NCBI GenBank assembly: GCA_022801715.1
Contig: JAAWSV010000021.1
Coordinates: 1 to 41,690 of the forward strand
Origin: Oscillospiraceae bacterium
GTDB taxonomy: Bacteria > Bacillota > Clostridia > Oscillospirales > Oscillospiraceae
Direction of reading: 5' to 3'
Length of the DNA: 41,690 nt
The translations under genes were made by a program, and so were the position numbers. Below the pieces are notes generated by a model that saw nothing but the letters and a program-made list of their open reading frames with translations, had not been told where the DNA came from and did not search any database. Positions 8,077 through 16,233 of the stretch are shown piece by piece (positions within the stretch are counted from its first letter, which is position 1; the number at the start of each line of letters is the position of its first letter).

Positions 8077-8343
8077 GATGCAATGTCATGTAAATAAGGA
8101 GGGATGTGCACCTTTACATAATGCTCCAATAAGTAAAGCATACTGCAAGGGGTGATACCCTTGTGAGCAGGGGGGGTGAGAAAGCTGAAGCGTTGTGGGG
8201 AGGAACCGCTGGCGGCGAGACTGTTCCCCAGAGAGCCGCCGCTGGCGTTGGGATAGCTGCGCATCACTGAAACATTTGAGAGAACACACCTTTGGGCGTT
8301 CCCTGTGGAGGCCTGAGGGACGATTCAGGAAAGGAAAAATGCT
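8077..8343 (+). promoter_or_regulatory. Long untranslated leader before the solute-binding protein gene
   Basis: About 270 bases lie between the candidate -10 and ATG 8344. The leader can form several hairpins (AAGGG/CCCTT around 8148-8161; GGCGGC near 8213 with GCCGCC near 8238) and repeats CCGCTGGCG twice. There are strong AGGAGGG bases at 8097 followed by very short open frames, and a possible 34-codon frame from GTG 8162. I match it to no riboswitch class that I know and see no clear terminator. Confidence 0.35.
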
Positions 8344-9363
8344 ATGAAAAAGCTGCTCTCCAGATGGTTAGCCATCGTCTCAATCCTCTGCCTCCTTCTA
8401 ACGGCAACTGGCTGCGGAGATCCTGCCGGTAATCCTGCCGCGCCGAATGATGGCTCCAACTCCTCTCCTCCTCTGGCCTCCTCCCATCAAGTAATCGGTT
8501 TTGGCGGCGGCGCCAGCGGCGGAGGTTTCTATACGTTTGCAAATCTCCTCTCTGTTAAGCTGACGGAGGCGGGTATTGGCCAGTTTTCCGGGCAGGCTAC
8601 TACCGGTGGGACCAATAATGCCCTGCTTATGCGGAGTGGAGAACTGGGGATCTGTTTGATGAACGGTACAGATGCTATGGAGGCCTATACCGGGTCGAAT
8701 GATGCATTTGCCGATAATCCCTATACCGACCTGCGGGCAATTCTTAAATGGGATTCCGCCTATGCCGTGTATGTAGTGTCAGAGGACATCAATACCTTCG
8801 GAGATCTGCTTGGCAAAAAAGTGGTAACTGGCGCGGCGGGATCAGGAGAGTTTAATCACACCGGTCGAATTTTATCTGCGGCAGACTGCACGTTGGACGA
8901 TATTAACGCGCAGATGGTGGGCGTTGCTGAGGGAAAAGAGCTGCTGACCAACGGCCTTGCCGCAGCCCAGCTCCATGTGGGCGGCATCCCCTATGCCGCC
9001 ATCACTGAACTGATGCTCACCGGACGGCTCAAGCTTATGTCTTTTCCGGAGGAAATGCTTGTTCCGCTCTGTGATGTTGAGGGCGCTCCTTACATTCGCG
9101 GAGTAATTCCTGCCAACACCTATGATGGGCAGGAGGAGGAGATCTACTGCTTGGGAATTCCCTACGGCATTTTCTGTGATGCGGACTCCCTTAGTGAGGA
9201 TCAAGTCTATGAGATTTGCAAATATGTTTTTGAAAACTGCGGAGAGCTGGTGGAGCAGTATGCCTCCGCGGAGTTTGATCTGGAGGAATCCGCCTCTTTT
9301 ACCACGGTTCCCTATCACCCCGGCGCAGTCAAATATTACCAAGAGGCGGGAATACTTTCCTGA
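8344..9363 (+). CDS. TAXI-family TRAP transporter solute-binding lipoprotein
   Basis: 339 residues. The signal peptide ends in LTATGC with the lipidated cysteine at 24. The mature part starts HQVIGFGGGASGGGFYTFAN and continues with GGTNNALLMRSGELGICLMNG, the GG-rich opening and the Asn/Gly segment typical of TAXI receptors; YEICKYVFEN near the C-terminus also fits. It would capture a small acidic substrate outside the membrane and deliver it to the fused permease that follows 88 bases downstream. Known TAXI proteins bind amino-acid-like or dicarboxylate substrates. Given the neighbouring lyase and opine-dehydrogenase-like enzyme, an N-carboxyalkyl amino acid is a reasonable guess but unproven. 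Confidence 0.9.
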   Translation: MKKLLSRWLAIVSILCLLLTATGCGDPAGNPAAPNDGSNSSPPLASSHQVIGFGGGASGGGFYTFANLLSVKLTEAGIGQFSGQATTGGTNNALLMRSGELGICLMNGTDAMEAYTGSNDAFADNPYTDLRAILKWDSAYAVYVVSEDINTFGDLLGKKVVTGAAGSGEFNHTGRILSAADCTLDDINAQMVGVAEGKELLTNGLAAAQLHVGGIPYAAITELMLTGRLKLMSFPEEMLVPLCDVEGAPYIRGVIPANTYDGQEEEIYCLGIPYGIFCDADSLSEDQVYEICKYVFENCGELVEQYASAEFDLEESASFTTVPYHPGAVKYYQEAGILS

Positions 9364-9451
9364 GCGATGCTCCATTTGAATGGCAGCCGGCGCGGCGGTA
9401 CCGCTGCCGCGCCGGCTTTCTTAAACGCATTTACAGGAAGGAGATGTAGCC

Positions 9452-11419
9452 ATGTATGAACAAGACCACGCCAAACAGGATAAGATGGTCGAGGAGATTC
9501 CGGAATCCATCGGGGAGGAAGTGCTCCGCAATTTTTCCCAAGAGGACAATATTCGCGACAGCAAAAGTAAGGTAGTTACCATAGCAGTTTCCGCTGTGGC
9601 GTTAGCCTGTGCGGCGTTCCACCTCTACACGTCCGGGTTTGGTTTGCTTGAGTCGATGAAGCAGCGGGCCATTCATCTTGCCTTTATGATGTTCTTGGTT
9701 TTTTTGCTCTATCCTGCCCGGAAAAAGGACGCAAAAAAAGGGCCATCCCCCTTGGATATTCTGTTTGCCTTGGCGGGCAGCCTGTCCGCCCTGATGGTCG
9801 TAATTTTCTATGATAACTTTATCATGAGCTTTGGAATCAGCGACGGGAAATTTCAAATTGCCTTTATTGTGCTTACCCTCCTGATCTTGGAGGCCACCCG
9901 GCGCTGTGTGGCAAAAGAGCTCTCCCTGATTGCGGCTTTTTTTCTTCTGTACGCAGTATTTGGAAACTATTTTCCCGGTGTCTTTCGTGTAACCAGCTTC
10001 TCCTTACAGCGTTTGACAGATCATCTCTATATGATACCGGAGGGGATTTTTGGGACCTGTCTCGGCACCGCCAGCAACTATATCATCTTGTTTGTCATCT
10101 TCGGCACTTTTCTGGAGGCCAGCGGTATGGGTATCCTGATCCGGGACTTTGCAATCGCCCTGACAGGACAGGCTGTAGGTGGCCCAGCTAAAATCTCCAT
10201 TGTCTCCAGCGCGATTTTTGGCAGTGTCAGCGGAAGCGCGGCGGCCAACGTTGTCACAACGGGTTCTTTCACCATTCCCCTGATGAAAAAGACGGGCTAT
10301 TCTCCCTCTTTTGCTGCCGCGGTAGAGGCGGCGGCCTCCACGGGAGGCCAGATCGTTCCCCCGGTGATGGGAACGGCGGCCTTTTTAATGGCAGATATTT
10401 TGGGGGTTGATTACGGAAAAATTTTGGTTGCGGCTATCCTACCGGCGCTGTTGTATTATATCTCCCTGTTCGCAATGGTGCATCTGCGGGCCAAAAAAAT
10501 TGGGCTTCACGGAATTCCGAAGGAGGACTGTCCTGATCTGAAGAAGGTCCTCTTGGAGCGGGGACATATGTTTTTCCCCTTTATCATTGTAATTGCTATG
10601 ATCTGCATGCGGTTTTCCCCCATCTACGCAGGCTTTTACGGCATTCTTTCTGTGATTCTCTTCTCATCCCTGCGCAAAAGCACACGGATGACACCCCGGA
10701 TGATTTTAGAAGCCTGTATTAATGGGGTGAAAAAAGCCGTCAATGTCTCTGTTGCCTGTGCCTGTGTGGGCTTTGTTGTAGGCGTTTCGGTACTGACCGG
10801 GATCGGTACGATTCTGAGCAATTACATGCTGGTGCTATCTGGCGGCAATCTCCTGCTGCTCTGTTTAATCATCGCAGGTGTCTCGATTTTCCTCGGTATG
10901 GGCCTGCCTGCGACAGGAGTCTATATCGTTACCGTGACCGTCTGTGTGCCGGCACTGATTCGCTTAGGCGTTCCGCCGCTGGCCGCGCATATGTTCCCGT
11001 TCTACTATGGTATCTATGCCAGCATTACTCCGCCGGTTTGTATTGGGTCCTATGCAGCGGCCGGATTGGCTGGCTGCTCACCGCAAGAGGCAGGCTACGC
11101 CGGCTTCAAGATTGCGATTCCCGGGCTTTTGATCCCCATGATTTTCATTATTTCCCCGGCGCTTCTGTTTGCCGATGGGACAACGTTTATACAAACAACG
11201 CACACCTTTTTTACGGCGCTGCTTGGTGTAGTGTCCATGTCCTGCGCCATCGAAGGCTGGCTGGTCACTGCTGCCAGCGGAGTGGAGAAAATTTTGTTCT
11301 TCTTCGGCGGCGCTTGTATGGCGCTCCCGGGCCTTTTGACAGATGGAATTGGCCTGCTATGTGTTGCAGCAGCGGCAGTTCTACAATTTCTGAAGTATCA
11401 CAAGAAAAAGCTGGCATAA
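9452..11419 (+). CDS. TRAP transporter fused permease (4TM plus 12TM)
   Basis: 655 residues, almost entirely hydrophobic after a 40-residue polar N-terminus. The first four or five membrane segments (from about residue 48) correspond to the small DctQ-like part. The rest, from about 165 on, is the DctM-like large subunit, with typical SGSAAANVVTTGSFTIPLMKKTGY and the late MFPFYYGIYASITPPVCIGSYAAAGLAG. TAXI systems use such fused permeases and are driven by ion gradients, with no ATPase. The AAGGAGATG ribosome site precedes ATG 9452. The preceding gene is its receptor and the next gene, after 35 bases, is the opine-dehydrogenase-like enzyme. Together they imply uptake followed by intracellular breakdown. 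Confidence 0.92.
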   Translation: MYEQDHAKQDKMVEEIPESIGEEVLRNFSQEDNIRDSKSKVVTIAVSAVALACAAFHLYTSGFGLLESMKQRAIHLAFMMFLVFLLYPARKKDAKKGPSPLDILFALAGSLSALMVVIFYDNFIMSFGISDGKFQIAFIVLTLLILEATRRCVAKELSLIAAFFLLYAVFGNYFPGVFRVTSFSLQRLTDHLYMIPEGIFGTCLGTASNYIILFVIFGTFLEASGMGILIRDFAIALTGQAVGGPAKISIVSSAIFGSVSGSAAANVVTTGSFTIPLMKKTGYSPSFAAAVEAAASTGGQIVPPVMGTAAFLMADILGVDYGKILVAAILPALLYYISLFAMVHLRAKKIGLHGIPKEDCPDLKKVLLERGHMFFPFIIVIAMICMRFSPIYAGFYGILSVILFSSLRKSTRMTPRMILEACINGVKKAVNVSVACACVGFVVGVSVLTGIGTILSNYMLVLSGGNLLLLCLIIAGVSIFLGMGLPATGVYIVTVTVCVPALIRLGVPPLAAHMFPFYYGIYASITPPVCIGSYAAAGLAGCSPQEAGYAGFKIAIPGLLIPMIFIISPALLFADGTTFIQTTHTFFTALLGVVSMSCAIEGWLVTAASGVEKILFFFGGACMALPGLLTDGIGLLCVAAAAVLQFLKYHKKKLA

Positions 11420-11454
11420 GTTTTAAGGTGGAATAGGGAGGAGCATGAAATAAA

Positions 11455-12525
11455 ATGAAATCCACAATAGCAGTCATTGGTGGAGGGAACGGCGGTCAAG
11501 CGTTTGCGGCCTATCTCTCATTAAAGGGATATCCAGTCCGTCTGTTTGATATAGCAGAGAGCACGGTAGAACGGCTGAACCAGCTGGGCGGCGTTACCCT
11601 GCAAGGAAACAGTGCAGCCACTGGTTTTGGGAAGATCCAGTTTGCCACCACCGATATGGAGCAGGCGGTGAAGGGAGCGGATATTATCATGGTTGTCCTT
11701 CCCTCGATCTATCACCGCTCAATTGCGGCGCAAATGGCGCCTTATCTGCGGGATGGACAGTGTGTTGTTCTCAACCCCAATGCCTCCCTCGGCACATTCG
11801 AGTTTATGCGTGTTCTCAAGGAGCGCCACGCCACACCAGATATTTTGTTGATCGGCACCGCCACGCTGCTTTTCGCCTGCCGCGCAAAAGAAGTGGGCCA
11901 AGTGGTGGTGGCGGGTCAGAAAAAGTCTGTTTCAGCGGCGGCACATCCAGCCAGCCGCAACCAAGAAGCGGCAGAGCTGTTCTCTGCGATTATCCCGGAG
12001 TTTACCTTTAACCGTGATGTGGTCAGTGTCAGCTTGGACAATTTGCGTGCGCTGGTACATACGGCCCCCTGCATCATGAACACAGGACGAATTGAATCTG
12101 GGATAGATTTTCAGTATTATATTGATTTTACACCGACACAGGGGGCGGTGATTGACTATCTGGATACGGAGCGGATGAAGATTGGCGCAGCTTATGGCTT
12201 GGAGCTGACCAAGCTTAAAGATGAGTATATCGCCATGTACGGCGCCACAGGCAGCAATACATATGAGGTATTCAAGGACTGCCCCGGATATCACGGCATC
12301 ATGGGCCCCAAGACATTGAGGACCCGCTACATGTACGAGGATGTCCCCTTTTCTCTGGTAGCCTATCAGAGCCTGGCAAAGGTGGCGGACCTTCAAACCC
12401 CTGCCATTGACGCGGTTATCACGCTCTCTAAGATTATGCTTCCCGATCTTGAGGAGGGACGGACAGTAGAAAATCTTGGATTTACAGGAAAGTCTGTACA
12501 GGATATTCTGGCTATGTGCCGGTGA
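11455..12525 (+). CDS. NAD(P)-dependent octopine/nopaline dehydrogenase-like enzyme
   Basis: 356 residues. The N-terminus IAVIGGGNGGQAFAAYLSLKGY is a Rossmann nucleotide-binding fold with its glycine motif at residues 9-14. The second domain, from about 185, carries VHTAPCIMNTGRIESG and YIDFTPTQGAVIDYLDTER, which fit the octopine dehydrogenase C-terminal domain with its catalytic histidine. Members join an amino acid and a 2-keto acid reductively, or run the reverse oxidation. In a cluster with an importer and a C-N lyase the breakdown direction is more likely here, giving an amino acid and a keto acid (inference). It is the last gene of the island; the stop codon runs straight into a perfect terminator. 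Ketopantoate reductase is the nearest alternative, but the C-terminal domain fits the opine type better. Confidence 0.85.
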   Translation: MKSTIAVIGGGNGGQAFAAYLSLKGYPVRLFDIAESTVERLNQLGGVTLQGNSAATGFGKIQFATTDMEQAVKGADIIMVVLPSIYHRSIAAQMAPYLRDGQCVVLNPNASLGTFEFMRVLKERHATPDILLIGTATLLFACRAKEVGQVVVAGQKKSVSAAAHPASRNQEAAELFSAIIPEFTFNRDVVSVSLDNLRALVHTAPCIMNTGRIESGIDFQYYIDFTPTQGAVIDYLDTERMKIGAAYGLELTKLKDEYIAMYGATGSNTYEVFKDCPGYHGIMGPKTLRTRYMYEDVPFSLVAYQSLAKVADLQTPAIDAVITLSKIMLPDLEEGRTVENLGFTGKSVQDILAMCR

Positions 12526-12557
12526 AAAAGCGGGACGGCATCAGCCGTCCCGCTTTT
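12526..12557 (+). terminator. Intrinsic terminator of the lyase/TRAP island
   Basis: AAAAGCGGGACGGC (12526-12539), loop ATCA, and the perfect complement 12544-12557 ending in TTTT. It starts one base after the stop codon and works on paper in both directions. Confidence 0.9.
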
Positions 12558-12609
12558 GAATGCTCGGATCTGTTTAGGGCAGTATTCTGTAAAACTCTGA
12601 GAAGCCTAA

Positions 12610-12927
12610 GCCTTCTCGGAACTTCTCCAAGAAGCCGGTAAATCTGACCAACTTCTACAGCTTCAAATATTTGAAGACAGACTGGTCTCCCGAGTTGCGG
12701 ATAACGGCTCTGTTACATATATCTCCTCCAACGGTGGGCGGAAGTGGCGCGCCTCCCTGTCCAAAAGCACCGAACTGATCGTCTGCCAAGGCTGGGAGGA
12801 CGCCCTGCGGTGGTACAAGGCCAACTTGGAATGTGCCGCTCGAGGCTACGTCTTTGCCAAGGAGTGTCAGAACGCCTATGTGATGACGAAAATAAAAGAT
12901 CAGCGGAAACGGTACCGTTTCCGCTGA
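12610..12927 (+). pseudogene. Start-less reading frame, probable 3' remnant of a gene
   Basis: A frame of 105 codons runs from just after a TAA at 12607-12609 to TGA 12925-12927 with no ATG or GTG start in its first half. The translation has protein-like composition, with the stretches EDRLVSRVADNGSVTYISSN and WEDALRWYKANLECAARGY, and codon use like the GC-rich neighbours. The minus strand and the other plus frame over the same bases look like shadows. I do not recognise the family. The simplest reading is the tail of a gene whose front was lost when the island at 5640-12557 was inserted. A very rare start codon or a short functional protein cannot be excluded. Confidence 0.4.
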
Positions 12928-12933
12928 TCTTTT
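12894..12933. terminator. Perfect bidirectional terminator
   Basis: Arms 12894-12911 and 12916-12933 pair over 18 bases around the loop GTAC, with A4 at the left and T4 at the right. It contains the stop of the remnant frame and abuts the stop of the diguanylate cyclase gene on the minus strand, so it can end transcription from both sides. Confidence 0.9.
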
Positions 12934-13853
12934 CACTCCTTCTCAAACCACTGCTCTTTTCCCTCATAGGACCAGACCACCCGGTTGCGGCCTAGGCGCT
13001 TGGCGTCGTAGAGCATGGTGTCGGCCAGCTTCAGATATGTGTCGTAGCTGTCGCCGACCTTGGGGATCAGGCTGACGCCGCCTACACTGACCGTTACCCA
13101 CTGGCTCACCGGGGAGCAGTGGGGGATGTGCAGATCCTCCACTGCCTGACGGATGGTTTTCAGAAACTCGAAGGCGTTGTGGCCGTCGCTGCCCACAAAG
13201 ACCGCGATGAACTCCTCCCCGCCGTAGCGGGCGAAGAGATCCATGGACCGCTGGAAGTAGGAGGAGGCGGTCTTGGCCACGGCGGAGATCACCTGATCCC
13301 CCGCCGGGTGGCCGAAGGTGTCGTTATAGAGCTTGAACTTGTCGATATCAAACATACAGATGGACAGGGGCATCCCGAAGCGGATGGCCTCCCGCCACTT
13401 GGACAGACTCTCCCCCTCGTAGCGCCGGCGGTTGGCCACGCCGGTGAGCTCATCCACCATGGCCTGCTGCTTGAACTCCATCTGGTAGTGGTAGAGCTGG
13501 ATGTGGGTGTTCACACGGGCCCGGATGATCACCGGGCTGAAGGGCTTTGCCACATAGTCCACCGCCCCCATCAGAAGTCCCCGCTCCTCGTACTGCACGT
13601 CGGAGAGACTGGTGAGCATGATCACGGGGATGTGCTTGGTGAGGTCCGTCTCCTTCAGCTCCCGGAGCAGGATGAAGCCGTCCATATCCGGCATGACAAT
13701 GTCTAACAGAATCAGACCAAAGCAGCCCTCCTTGGCGGCCGCGAGGCCCTCTCTGGCGGTGTTGCACACGGTAACGTCGTACTCCTCCTTCAGGATGGAG
13801 CGCAGGTATTCCGCCTGTACGGCGCTGTCGTCAATTACCAAAATCTTATCCAT
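12933..13853 (-). CDS. Response regulator with GGDEF domain (diguanylate cyclase)
   Basis: 306 residues. The receiver domain spans about 1-122 with acidic residues D8 and D9, phospho-acceptor D51 (LLDIVMPDMDG), T81 and K103 (AKPF). The GGDEF domain spans about 130-295 with the active-site motif GGEEF at 211-215. The inhibitory c-di-GMP site RSMD at 202-205, five residues before it, is intact, so product feedback is expected. It should make c-di-GMP from two GTP when the receiver is phosphorylated. Its start lies 77 bases downstream of the multi-PAS gene in the same direction, so they probably form one operon. No histidine kinase gene is visible in the window. Confidence 0.95.
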   Translation of the reverse strand: MDKILVIDDSAVQAEYLRSILKEEYDVTVCNTAREGLAAAKEGCFGLILLDIVMPDMDGFILLRELKETDLTKHIPVIMLTSLSDVQYEERGLLMGAVDYVAKPFSPVIIRARVNTHIQLYHYQMEFKQQAMVDELTGVANRRRYEGESLSKWREAIRFGMPLSICMFDIDKFKLYNDTFGHPAGDQVISAVAKTASSYFQRSMDLFARYGGEEFIAVFVGSDGHNAFEFLKTIRQAVEDLHIPHCSPVSQWVTVSVGGVSLIPKVGDSYDTYLKLADTMLYDAKRLGRNRVVWSYEGKEQWFEKE

Positions 13854-13930
13854 GGATCACGTATCTTGTCCTTTCTTTGCGAAAGCGTGGGGCGCGCCTC
13901 AGGGGAGAGCTCCCCCCCGTAAGAATTGCC

Positions 13931-15871
13931 TCAGTGGGGCCTTCTGCCCTCGGTGATATCCTGCGCCACGTAGACGGCGGTCTGGGGCACGTCGTCCCCG
14001 CCGGCGTGGGAGAGCATGGCGGTGGCCCGGACCCAGCTGTACTCCCCGGGGCGGGGACCCTCCGGCAGACGGCGGTATTCCACCGCTACAGAGGGCTGCC
14101 ACCAGCGCAGGGTGTTTTTCAGGTGCTCCGTGTTCATGACGCTGAGGTAGGCCTCCCGGTCGTCGGGATGGACGAAGTGGTGGGCGTAAATCTGGAGGCC
14201 GGCGGTGAAGCTCACCTCGTCCCCCAGCACGTCCCCCACCCGGTGGAGCTGGGTGACGGTTCGGTAGGTGTCCCGCTCCAAGTCGATGTAGTAGGTACAA
14301 AAGAACAGGCTGCTCAGGCTGCTGATGATGTAGGCCCGGTCCTCCAGTGCCTGCCGCTGGATGGTCTCATACTGCTGCTGGTCGGTGATATCCTGACCAA
14401 GCAGGTTTACCATAACCTGATCCTGCTGCCGGCAGTAGGTGACGCGAACCTCGATCCAGCGCACCGGCTCTCCGCGGAGGCGGTAGCGCAGCACCTCCTC
14501 CTCATAGTCTCCCTTGAGGCTCCCGGCCTTCTCGCGCAGGTGGTCCAAGGAGAGGACGGCCCAGAAGGCGTCGAGATCGTCGCCATGGACATGGTGCTCC
14601 GCGGTGTTTTGCAGGTAGGCGGTGTAGTTGCCGATCAGTGTGTTCTCCGTGTCAGTGGAGAGGGAGAGGTCCACCCGCTCGCACTGGCCGGTGGTGAGGT
14701 CCACGGTGTTCATCACGCGGAAACGGGAGCGGAGAATGGCCGCCATCTGCATATCCCGCTTGGTGTGGGCCAGCTCCCGGCGGACCCGCTCATCCACGTC
14801 CTGAAGGGCCAGAACTGCGTAGCTGCTGCCGGGCAGGTCCCGGCCGGAGTAGGCGGTGGCGGAGATGTAGCGGTAGTCCGGCCCGCTGCGCCACTGGCAG
14901 AGAAGCTCGGTCTTCTGGCGCCCCTCCTCCTTGAGGCGGCGCAGGCTCTCCAGGGAGAAGCAGCGGCGGAATGCATCCTGATAGGCGGCGTGGAGGCGGC
15001 TTTTGACGTGCTCCTCCAGAAGCTGATCATAGGGGTGGACCGAGGCGGCCAAGGGGCTTCTCATCTGCCCGTCCAGGCGGACGATCTCTGCGGTGCCGGC
15101 GTTCAGGTCCACAAGGTAGATACTGAAATTCCGCTCGCCCAAGCTGTGGATCAGCTCCTGTGCCCGGGGACCCTCCCGGACCTGTCCCTCCCGTAGCACG
15201 TTGTGGACATCCTTCACGCAGAGGATGGCGCAGCGCCCCCGGCTGCCGGCGTCGGGGATCACCTCCATCAGGTTCCAGCGCAGGACCTCCCCCGCCTGAC
15301 GGCGGTAGAGCAGGCTCTGCCCCCCCGGACCGGAGCGGGCGGCGGCGCGGAGGGCCTCCAGCGAGGTGAAGGCGAGGAAGCGGTCCTTGTCGTCGCTGTG
15401 GACAGAACCCTCCTCCGCGAAAGCGGCCAGCTGGGAGGAGAGGGGCCCCTCCCCCAGCTGCCAGCCGTCTTGGTCGGATTTAAGTACCTCGCAGCGGTCC
15501 TCCTGCAGGTCCACCCGGAGGAGCTTTCGATAGGTGTACCCCTCGCCGTCTGTCCGGGGGGTCACGGTGATTGCAAAGGCGGGGGTGTCTCCCTTCCAGA
15601 GGATCCGGGCGGCGGTGATATCCACCGTGCCGCCATCGGGGCCGGCGCAGCTGACGGACTGGCTCTCCTGCTCCCCGCCCATGGTCAGCAGGGGACAGCA
15701 CCGGCAGGCGCTGCCCCAGAGCTCGCGGCAGGGGACGCCCAGGCGGATGTCGGGACAGACTGCCTGCACCCTGTGGTTAAAATATAAAACGCTCCTGTCC
15801 GATTCCCGGATCACATAGACCCCGGTCTCCGGCATGGCGTTGAGGATGATCTCATAGTCTCTGCTCTCCAA
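13931..15871 (-). CDS. Multi-PAS sensor protein without recognised output domain
   Basis: 646 residues read from TTG 15871, with GGGAGG 9 bases upstream. Four or five successive PAS-like segments are suggested. The first starts at the N-terminus (ILNAMPETGVYVIRESDRSVLYFN) and includes a cysteine cluster CRELWGSACRCC. Later ones have the repeated pattern IYLVDLNAGTAEIVRLDG, TVDLTTGQCERVDLSLS and YYIDLERDTYRTVTQLHRVG. Two segments end in QDITDQQ and QDITEG, as PAS/PAC units do. The protein stops right after the last one: no kinase, GGDEF or EAL domain is seen. It probably detects a ligand or redox state and acts through a partner, most simply the REC-GGDEF protein encoded next (inference). No membrane segment is visible. 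Confidence 0.82.
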   Translation of the reverse strand: MESRDYEIILNAMPETGVYVIRESDRSVLYFNHRVQAVCPDIRLGVPCRELWGSACRCCPLLTMGGEQESQSVSCAGPDGGTVDITAARILWKGDTPAFAITVTPRTDGEGYTYRKLLRVDLQEDRCEVLKSDQDGWQLGEGPLSSQLAAFAEEGSVHSDDKDRFLAFTSLEALRAAARSGPGGQSLLYRRQAGEVLRWNLMEVIPDAGSRGRCAILCVKDVHNVLREGQVREGPRAQELIHSLGERNFSIYLVDLNAGTAEIVRLDGQMRSPLAASVHPYDQLLEEHVKSRLHAAYQDAFRRCFSLESLRRLKEEGRQKTELLCQWRSGPDYRYISATAYSGRDLPGSSYAVLALQDVDERVRRELAHTKRDMQMAAILRSRFRVMNTVDLTTGQCERVDLSLSTDTENTLIGNYTAYLQNTAEHHVHGDDLDAFWAVLSLDHLREKAGSLKGDYEEEVLRYRLRGEPVRWIEVRVTYCRQQDQVMVNLLGQDITDQQQYETIQRQALEDRAYIISSLSSLFFCTYYIDLERDTYRTVTQLHRVGDVLGDEVSFTAGLQIYAHHFVHPDDREAYLSVMNTEHLKNTLRWWQPSVAVEYRRLPEGPRPGEYSWVRATAMLSHAGGDDVPQTAVYVAQDITEGRRPH

Positions 15872-15949
15872 CTCAGCTTCCCTCCCAAAACGCGCGGGTT
15901 CCGGCGCCTGTGTGCAGTGGTATACGAAGACTATACTAATAACCTATGT

Positions 15950-15978
15950 ATTATACCATATATTGTTGAGGGATTCAA
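15950..15978 (-). promoter_or_regulatory. Promoter of the PAS/diguanylate cyclase operon
   Basis: On the minus strand TTGAAT (15978-15973), a 17-base spacer and TATAAT (15955-15950), about 80 bases before the TTG start. Confidence 0.7.
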
Positions 15979-15988
15979 TCAGCAGATG

Positions 15989-16010
15989 GCATTTTTTCAT
16001 GAAAAAATGC
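15989..16010. repeat. Perfect 22-base palindrome
   Basis: GCATTTTTTCA (15989-15999) is followed directly by its exact reverse complement (16000-16010). It lies just upstream of the minus-strand -35 box, so it could be an operator. As RNA it would be a hairpin with T6 and A6 arms. Confidence 0.55.
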
Positions 16011-16069
16011 CGGTTCAAAAAAGGCGGCTCAGGCACAGCGACAGATACCAGCTTTGGGGTCCAAATCCG

Positions 16070-16100
16070 GTACCCCCGGCAACAATGTTACCGGGGGTAC
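16070..16100. repeat. Inverted repeat in the divergent intergenic region
   Basis: GTACCCCCGG (16070-16079) pairs exactly with CCGGGGGTAC (16091-16100), and the inner AAC/GTT extends the stem after one mismatch. There is no T run on either side, so it is not an evident terminator. The rest of 15872-16233 shows nothing else clear except the promoter and palindrome listed here. Confidence 0.5.
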
Positions 16101-16233
16101 TGCTTGCGTCAAAACCGTGCTGTCTCCCGGAGGACGGGCGCCGCCGGCCTTTTCTTGAACCGCGCTTCATGGCGTGCACCTCATGCCTTTTGTAGAATTT
16201 TGGTAAATTTTGCAGAAGATGGAGGTTTTGACC

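Noticed and set aside
8162-8272. Small frame of about 36 codons from GTG 8162 in the TAXI leader
   Set aside because: AAGGGG lies before it, but the bases also form hairpins and the peptide shows no recognisable features; too weak for a gene call.
12744-12995. ATG-started frame over the remnant gene region
   Set aside because: It runs across the bidirectional terminator and into the end of the diguanylate cyclase gene; the start-less frame in another phase looks more like protein.
13877-15196. Long plus-strand reading frame of 439 codons opposite the PAS gene
   Set aside because: It is a GC-rich shadow: rich in Val, Gly, Leu and His without motifs, while the minus strand has clear PAS units, a promoter and a ribosome site.
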